Part shown: one piece after another, positions 59,948 to 64,000 of the stretch
How positions within the stretch are numbered: the stretch's first letter is position 1
Layout of the letters: the number at the start of each line of letters is the position of its first letter
Assembly: GCF_004353505.1 (NCBI RefSeq)
Contig: NZ_SMNQ01000004.1
Coordinates: 248,001 to 312,000, forward strand
DNA length: 64,000 nt
Source: Streptomyces sp. WAC05374
Lineage (GTDB): Bacteria; Actinomycetota; Actinomycetes; Streptomycetales; Streptomycetaceae
Reading direction: 5' to 3'
Notes under the pieces: generated by a model
Database searches by the model: none
Seen by the model: only the letters and a program-made list of their open reading frames with translations
What the model was told of the DNA's origin: nothing
Position numbers and translations under genes: made by a program

Positions 59948-60199
59948 ATGGGCCTCTTCACCCAGCTCGTCACCCTCCCACTGGCCCCGGTCCGGGGGGT
60001 CGGGTGGGTCGTACAGCGAGTCACCGAAGCCGCCGAGCAGGAGTACTACGACGCCCGGCCGGTGGTGCAGGCGCTCGCCGAGCTGGAGCAGGAACTGACG
60101 TCCGGACGGATCGACCAGGAGACCTTCGACCGGCGCGAGGACGAGCTGCTGGACCGGCTCGAGGAGATCCAGCGCTTCTGGGAAGGCCGCGAACCATGA
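59948..60199 (+). CDS. gvpG: Gas vesicle protein GvpG, cluster 2
   Basis: 83 residues: LFTQLVTLPLAPVRGVGWVVQRVTEAAEQEYYDARPVVQALAELEQELTSGRIDQETFDRREDELLDRLEEIQRFWEG. The FDRREDELLDRLE block equals that of the cluster 1 copy. 14 nt after gvpF. Confidence 0.92.
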   Translation: MGLFTQLVTLPLAPVRGVGWVVQRVTEAAEQEYYDARPVVQALAELEQELTSGRIDQETFDRREDELLDRLEEIQRFWEGREP

Positions 60200-60221
60200 C
60201 GTGCGAGGAGGATCTCCCGCG

Positions 60222-60854
60222 ATGAACAACGCGACGACCGGCGCTGCGCTGCTGAGCGGCTACGTGCTGGGACGGACCAAGAAGGGCAAGCTCGCCATCG
60301 CGATGGCGACGTGGATGCTCCGCAAGAAGATCAACGCCAAGGACATCACCTCGGCGGTCGCCGGGTCGCCGGCCATCGACGCCCTCGGCAAACAGATCCG
60401 CGAGGACCTCATGACGGCCGGCAAGCAGGCCGCGACGACGGCCGTCGCCGCCCGGGCGGACCGGCTGGCCGACACGCTGCACTCACGCACCGCCGACCTG
60501 CGGGAGGGCCTGCCCTCCGGAAAGGGCGGGAAGGCCGCGGAGGAGGCGGACAGCGAGGACGGAAACGAGGAGAAGAACCAAGAGGACCGGGACAAGGACG
60601 GGGACAAGGGCCGGAAGAAGAGCCGCGCGAAGGACCGGGACGACGAGGGCCTCGAGGACGAGAGCGAGGGCGAGGACCAGGGGCAGGACACGGGGGAGGA
60701 CGCGGGCGGGGCCGCCGGTGAGGACCGGCGTCCGAAGCCGCGCAAGCGGTCGGCGAAGGCCGGGTCCGACGGGCCGCGCCGCAGGTCCTCGGACAAGGAG
60801 GCCGGCGCGCGTGAGAAGGACACGACCGGCACGGCGAGGAGGTCACGGGCATGA
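60222..60854 (+). CDS. gvpY: Gas vesicle-associated protein GvpY
   Basis: 210 residues from ATG at 60222 (GAGGAGGATCTCCCGCG upstream). N-terminal ~90 residues are ordered: LLSGYVLGRTKKGKLAIAMATWMLRKKINAKDITSAVAGSPAIDALGKQIREDLMTAGKQAATTAVAARADRLADTLHSRTADLREG. The remainder is a highly charged low-complexity tail (EEADSEDGNEEKNQEDRDKDGDKGRKK, then RKRSAKAG). Named from position between gvpG and gvpZ in the streptomycete order; absent from cluster 1. Function unclear; perhaps an assembly or scaffold factor. Confidence 0.8.
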   Translation: MNNATTGAALLSGYVLGRTKKGKLAIAMATWMLRKKINAKDITSAVAGSPAIDALGKQIREDLMTAGKQAATTAVAARADRLADTLHSRTADLREGLPSGKGGKAAEEADSEDGNEEKNQEDRDKDGDKGRKKSRAKDRDDEGLEDESEGEDQGQDTGEDAGGAAGEDRRPKPRKRSAKAGSDGPRRRSSDKEAGAREKDTTGTARRSRA

Positions 60855-61999
60855 CCGGCGGCAAGGGCACGGACATGGCGGCCGGTGCGACGGACCGGCT
60901 CAAGGAAGAGCTGCGGGGATACCTGGAGGCCCGGGCCGAGCGGGCGGTCGGCACGCTCGGTGAGCGCCTCGGCGAGGCCACCAGGCAACTGGGCGACCCG
61001 GGCCAGTCCCTGGGCGGCGCCCTCGGCACCCTCGCCAAGGGCGGCGAGGCCCTGTCGAAGGGCAAGTCCCCGGGCGGCGCGGTGGCGTCCATGGCGATGT
61101 CGCACGTCACCGGCGGGGTGAAGGACAAGGTCAAGGGGCTGGTCGGCAAGATCACCGGCAAGGGCGGCAAGGGGGAGACCCGGGGCAAGAGCGTCGTCAT
61201 CATCGAGGACGTCGACGTGGGCGTCCCCGTACGCCAGGCGTACGACCAGTGGACGCAGTTCCAGGAGTTCTCACGCTTCGCCAAGGGCGTGGTCAACGTC
61301 GAGAAGTCCGACGACATCACGAGTTCCTGGCAGACGAAGGTCGCCAAGTCCAACCGGAGCTGGAAGGCGACCACCGTCGAGCAGCTCCCCGACGAGCGCA
61401 TCGCCTGGACGTCCGAGGGCGCCAAGGGCACCACGAAGGGTGTGGTGACCTTCCACCCCCTGGGCGACAACCTCACCAAGGTGCTGCTGGTCCTGGAGTA
61501 CTTCCCCAAGGGGCTCTTCGAGAAGACCGGGAACATCTGGCGCGCGCAGGGCAGGCGGGCGCGCCTGGACCTCAAGCTCTTCCGCAAGTTCGTCACCATG
61601 CAGGGCGAACCCGCCGAGGGCTGGCGCGGCGAGATCCGCGACGGCGAAGTGGTGCGCGACCACGACGAGGCGGTCAAGGACGAGCAGGAGCGGGAGGACC
61701 AGGAGGACCAGGAGGACCAGGAGGGGCAGGAGGCCCGCGAGGACGAGGAGGAGTACGGGGACGAGGTGGAAGAGGAGGACGAGGACCGGGGTGCGCCGAG
61801 GGGCGGCGGCCGTCGCGGCCGGTACGAGGACGACGACGAGGCGTACGAGCGGGACATGGAGGACGAGGCCGACGAGGACGACTGGGACGAGGAGGACCGG
61901 CCGGGTCAGGACGACGAGGACGAGGGCTGGGACGACGCCGAGGACGAAGGAACCTACGAAGAGGACCGCCCACGCCGCCGGGCCGGAACCCGGGGCTGA
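60851..61999 (+). CDS. gvpZ: Gas vesicle-associated SRPBCC protein GvpZ
   Basis: 382 residues, ATG overlapping gvpY's stop by 4 nt. Helical start (TDRLKEELRGYLEARAERAVGTLGERLGEATRQLGD), then a SRPBCC/polyketide-cyclase-like domain (about residues 115-255: VVIIEDVDVGVPVRQAYDQWTQFQEFSRFAKGVVNVEKSDDITSSWQTKVAKSNRSWKATTVEQLPDERIAWTSEG, VTFHPLGDNLTKVLLVLEYFPKGLFEKTG), a hydrophobic-ligand binding fold. The last ~105 residues are an Asp/Glu-rich tail (EDQEDQEDQEGQEAREDEEEYGDEVEEEDED). Not present in cluster 1. Family role in gas vesicle formation is not established to my knowledge. Confidence 0.85.
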   Translation: MTGGKGTDMAAGATDRLKEELRGYLEARAERAVGTLGERLGEATRQLGDPGQSLGGALGTLAKGGEALSKGKSPGGAVASMAMSHVTGGVKDKVKGLVGKITGKGGKGETRGKSVVIIEDVDVGVPVRQAYDQWTQFQEFSRFAKGVVNVEKSDDITSSWQTKVAKSNRSWKATTVEQLPDERIAWTSEGAKGTTKGVVTFHPLGDNLTKVLLVLEYFPKGLFEKTGNIWRAQGRRARLDLKLFRKFVTMQGEPAEGWRGEIRDGEVVRDHDEAVKDEQEREDQEDQEDQEGQEAREDEEEYGDEVEEEDEDRGAPRGGGRRGRYEDDDEAYERDMEDEADEDDWDEEDRPGQDDEDEGWDDAEDEGTYEEDRPRRRAGTRG

Positions 62000-62026
62000 C
62001 CGACGCCGAATCGAGGTCGACCGGCC

Positions 62027-62545
62027 GTGAATGAACCCGTCTCCAACAGGCTCGGCTCCTTCCCGTCCCGGGCGGCGCCCCCGTACGGACAGGGCTCGTC
62101 GGCGAACCTGGCCGACATCCTGGAACGGGTGCTCGACAAGGGGATCGTGATCGCGGGTGACATCCAGATCAACCTCCTCGACATCGAGCTCCTGACCATC
62201 AAGCTGCGGCTGCTGGTGGCTTCGGTGGACAAGGCCAAGGAGATGGGCATCGACTGGTGGGAGCACGACCCCTCGCTGTCGTCACGGGCCGGTGACCGTG
62301 GGCTCGCCAAGGAGAACCGGCGGGAGCTCGCGGAGGAGAACCGGCGGCTGCGTGCGGAGATCGACGCCCTGCGCGAGGAGCGGGCGCTCGAAGCGGCCGG
62401 GCCCGCCGACGAGGCCGCGGAACGCCGCCGGCCCGCCCGCCGGGCGCGCGAAGCGGATGAAGGAACGCGGCGTACGTCGTCCCGTACCGGGAGCGGGACC
62501 GGGAGCGGGACCGGCCGGCGGCGGTCGGCGGAGGACGGCCGATGA
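62027..62545 (+). CDS. gvpJ: Gas vesicle protein GvpJ (GvpA-fold) with long basic tail, cluster 2
   Basis: 172 residues from GTG at 62027. Core ANLADILERVLDKGIVIAGDIQINLLDIELLTIKLRLLVASVDKAKEMGIDWWEHDP matches cluster 1 GvpJ almost exactly. Then a coiled coil (KENRRELAEENRRLRAEIDALREERALE) and a basic low-complexity tail (RRRPARRAREADEGTRRTSSRTGSGTGSGTGRRR). Tail absent from the 109-residue cluster 1 copy. Overlaps gvpL by 4 nt. Confidence 0.9.
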   Translation: MNEPVSNRLGSFPSRAAPPYGQGSSANLADILERVLDKGIVIAGDIQINLLDIELLTIKLRLLVASVDKAKEMGIDWWEHDPSLSSRAGDRGLAKENRRELAEENRRLRAEIDALREERALEAAGPADEAAERRRPARRAREADEGTRRTSSRTGSGTGSGTGRRRSAEDGR

Positions 62546-63387
62546 GCGGGAGCGTCACCTACCTGTACGGGGTCGCGGAGGCCCTGCCCGCGCTGGGGGA
62601 CGTGGTGGCGGGCCTCACGGGCGTGGCCGGGGCGCCGGTGCGCGTGGTGGCGGAGGAGGACCTGGCGGGCGTGGTGAGCGCCGTGCCCGCCGCGGACTTC
62701 GAGGAGCGGCCGCTGGCGGCCCACCTGGAGGACCTGGAGTGGCTGGAGGCCGTCGCCCGGGCCCACCACGGGGTCGTCGACGCGGTGGCGGGCCGCGCCA
62801 CCGTGCTTCCGCTGCGGCTGGCCACCATCTACCGCGACGACGAGCGCGTGCGCGACCTTCTGCGGACGGGCCGTGCCGCGTTCCGCTCCCGCCTGTCCCG
62901 GCTGGCCGGTCACGTGGAGTGGGGCGTGAAGGTGTACGCCGACCCTTCGGCGGCGGCGCCCGCGCCCACCGGCTCCGCGGGCTCCCGGGGCTCCGAGCGC
63001 TCCGAGGGCGGTGGGCCCGGGGGTGAGGAGCTGAGTCCGGGGCGGGCGTATCTGCTCGGACGCCGTCGGGAGCGTACGGCCAGGGACGACGCCCACCGGG
63101 CGGCCGCGGAGGCCGCCGGGCGCATCCATGAGGCGGCCCGGGCCCACGCCGTCGAGCACGTGCGCCACCGGGTCCAGCACGGTCCGCTGGTGCGGGAGCG
63201 CGGCGAGAACATCGGCAATGACGCGTACCTGGTCCCCGTGGACGCCTCCGAGGCGTTCCTCGCGGCGGTCCGGGAGGCGGCCGGGAGCGACGCCGCCGTG
63301 CGGGCCGAGGTCACCGGACCGTGGGCGCCCTACTCCTTCGCCGCCGACGCGGCGGTGGAACCGGAGGAGGAGGCGACCCCGGGATGA
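62542..63387 (+). CDS. gvpL: Gas vesicle protein GvpL (GvpL/F family), cluster 2
   Basis: 281 residues. VTYLYGVAEALPALGDVVAG, RVVAEEDLAGVVSAVPAADFEERPLAAHLEDLEWLEAVARAHHGVVDAVAGRATVLPLRLATIYRDDERVRDLL, HVEWGVKVYADPS and AEVTGPWAPYSFA follow the GvpL/F family. A Ser/Gly-rich insert at about residues 138-165 parallels cluster 1 GvpL. ATG at 62542 overlaps gvpJ. Confidence 0.92.
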   Translation: MSGSVTYLYGVAEALPALGDVVAGLTGVAGAPVRVVAEEDLAGVVSAVPAADFEERPLAAHLEDLEWLEAVARAHHGVVDAVAGRATVLPLRLATIYRDDERVRDLLRTGRAAFRSRLSRLAGHVEWGVKVYADPSAAAPAPTGSAGSRGSERSEGGGPGGEELSPGRAYLLGRRRERTARDDAHRAAAEAAGRIHEAARAHAVEHVRHRVQHGPLVRERGENIGNDAYLVPVDASEAFLAAVREAAGSDAAVRAEVTGPWAPYSFAADAAVEPEEEATPG

Positions 63388-63650
63388 CCCTGGACGCCCG
63401 GTCCGGCACGTCGGGCCCTTCCGGCCCCGACGCCCTGCCACAGCGGCAGGTCGCCCTGATCGACCTGCTGGACCGGCTGCTGACCGGTGGGGTGGTCGTC
63501 ACGGGCGACGTCGTCCTGTCGATCGCCGACATCGACCTCGTACGGGTCTCGTTGCGCGCGCTGATCGTGTCCATCAGCGAGGAGAACCCCTCCCCCTGGG
63601 GCCGTGCCGCCACCGCCGCCCCTCGTGATCCCCATGCCGCCCGATCCTGA
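63384..63650 (+). CDS. gvpS: Gas vesicle protein GvpS (GvpA-fold), cluster 2
   Basis: 88 residues from ATG at 63384, overlapping the gvpL stop by 4 nt. QRQVALIDLLDRLLTGGVVVTGDVVLSIADIDLVRVSLRALIVSISEENPSPW is the same GvpS core as cluster 1. Slightly longer at both ends. Ends inside the start region of gvpK. Confidence 0.9.
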   Translation: MTLDARSGTSGPSGPDALPQRQVALIDLLDRLLTGGVVVTGDVVLSIADIDLVRVSLRALIVSISEENPSPWGRAATAAPRDPHAARS

Positions 63651-64000
63651 CCCGGCCCGCTACCGGGAGGTCGCCGACGCGGCCACCCGTGCGTTCCGGC
63701 TGCTCCCGGCGGCCCCGGGCGAGCTGCCCCGGCCCGGCAGGGCGGACTCGGCGCCGCACCCCGCCCGCCGGATCAACACCGACCCGGACAGCGTGGAGCG
63801 CGACCTGATGAAGCTGGTGCTGACCCTCGTGGAACTCCTCCGGCAGCTCATGGAGCGGCAGGCCCTGCACCGGGTGGACGCCGGTGACCTCACGGAGGAG
63901 GAGGAAGAGCGCCTGGGAGCGACGCTGATGGTGCTGCACGACCGGATGACCGGGCTGTGCGCGCGGTACGGCCTCACCATGGAGGACCTGAACCTGGATC
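63634..64000 (+). CDS. gvpK: Gas vesicle protein GvpK, cluster 2 (partial)
   Basis: 122 residues visible from ATG at 63634 (a GTG at 63625 is also in frame), running off the right edge; overlaps gvpS by 17 nt in another frame. The N-terminal ~45 residues (PPDPDPARYREVADAATRAFRLLPAAPGELPRPGRADSAPHPARR) are an extension absent from cluster 1 GvpK. Then INTDPDSVERDLMKLVLTLVELLRQLMERQALHRVDAGDLTEEEEERLGATLMVLHDRMTGLCARYGLTMEDLNLD, the GvpK domain. Confidence 0.9.
   Translation, partial: MPPDPDPARYREVADAATRAFRLLPAAPGELPRPGRADSAPHPARRINTDPDSVERDLMKLVLTLVELLRQLMERQALHRVDAGDLTEEEEERLGATLMVLHDRMTGLCARYGLTMEDLNLD

Noticed and set aside
48455..64000. Very recent tandem or inverted duplication of one gas vesicle cluster
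   Set aside because: Gene content, tails and intergenic sequences differ and GvpO, GvpF and GvpL are clearly diverged, so the copies are old or of separate origin.

Overview
This is a chromosomal window from a high-GC actinomycete, almost certainly a Streptomyces. The evidence is uniformly GC-rich DNA with G/C at third codon positions, many GTG and one TTG start codon, frequent 4-nt ATGA/GTGA gene overlaps, a TIGR03086-type gene, ANTAR and SigB-like regulators, and gas vesicle loci in the streptomycete order gvpO-A-F-G-(Y-Z)-J-L-S-K. I see no tRNA, rRNA, CRISPR array, IS transposase or prophage.

Layout. 1-4.5 kb: a sugar ABC importer (binding protein cut by the window edge, permease, double ATPase) with a ROK regulator; an 82-bp almost pure G tract lies in the operon's upstream region. 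4.7-12.2 kb: small exported protein, KAS III-like enzyme, FdhD, 2Fe-2S protein, SBF-like transporter with a divergent LysR regulator, and an acyl-CoA synthetase behind a palindromic operator. 12.4-19.2 kb: aldo/keto reductase, a pair of paralogous unknown proteins, a two-gene metal permease operon with a Zur-like box, a His-rich methyltransferase, and a WYL regulator divergent from two small genes across a perfect palindrome. 19.2-25.7 kb: pterin dehydratase, XRE regulator, a MITE-like element, unknown genes, and the threonine-to-glycine operon tdh-kbl-LysR. 25.7-37.2 kb: small peptides, a VWA/metalloprotease plus MoxR ATPase pair, APC permease, alkaline-phosphatase-fold membrane protein, degenerate resolvase, two metallo-beta-lactamase-fold proteins, DedA protein, and an aminotransferase-fold protein with no lysine residue.

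37.3-48.3 kb reads as a stress island: ANTAR and PAS/GAF proteins, a SigB/SigF-family sigma factor, a PoxB-like TPP enzyme, DUF2795 and DJ-1/PfpI proteins, a second copy of the MITE-like element, a DinB-like protein, a baeRF/Vms1-type protein, a PAP2-diacylglycerol kinase fusion and an L,D-transpeptidase-like lipoprotein. 48.4-64 kb holds two complete or nearly complete gas vesicle clusters pointing away from each other: gvpOAFGJLSK on the minus strand (51.8 to 48.5 kb) and gvpOAFGYZJLSK on the plus strand (58.4 to beyond 64 kb, gvpK cut by the edge). They are separated by 6.5 kb carrying a LigD polymerase-domain protein, an acetyltransferase, transketolase, an NDH-2-like flavoprotein, a methyltransferase and a VOC protein.

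The two gas vesicle loci, the shared-core/different-ends repeat pair, the lysine-free aminotransferase and the Zur-box operon are the points most worth following up.
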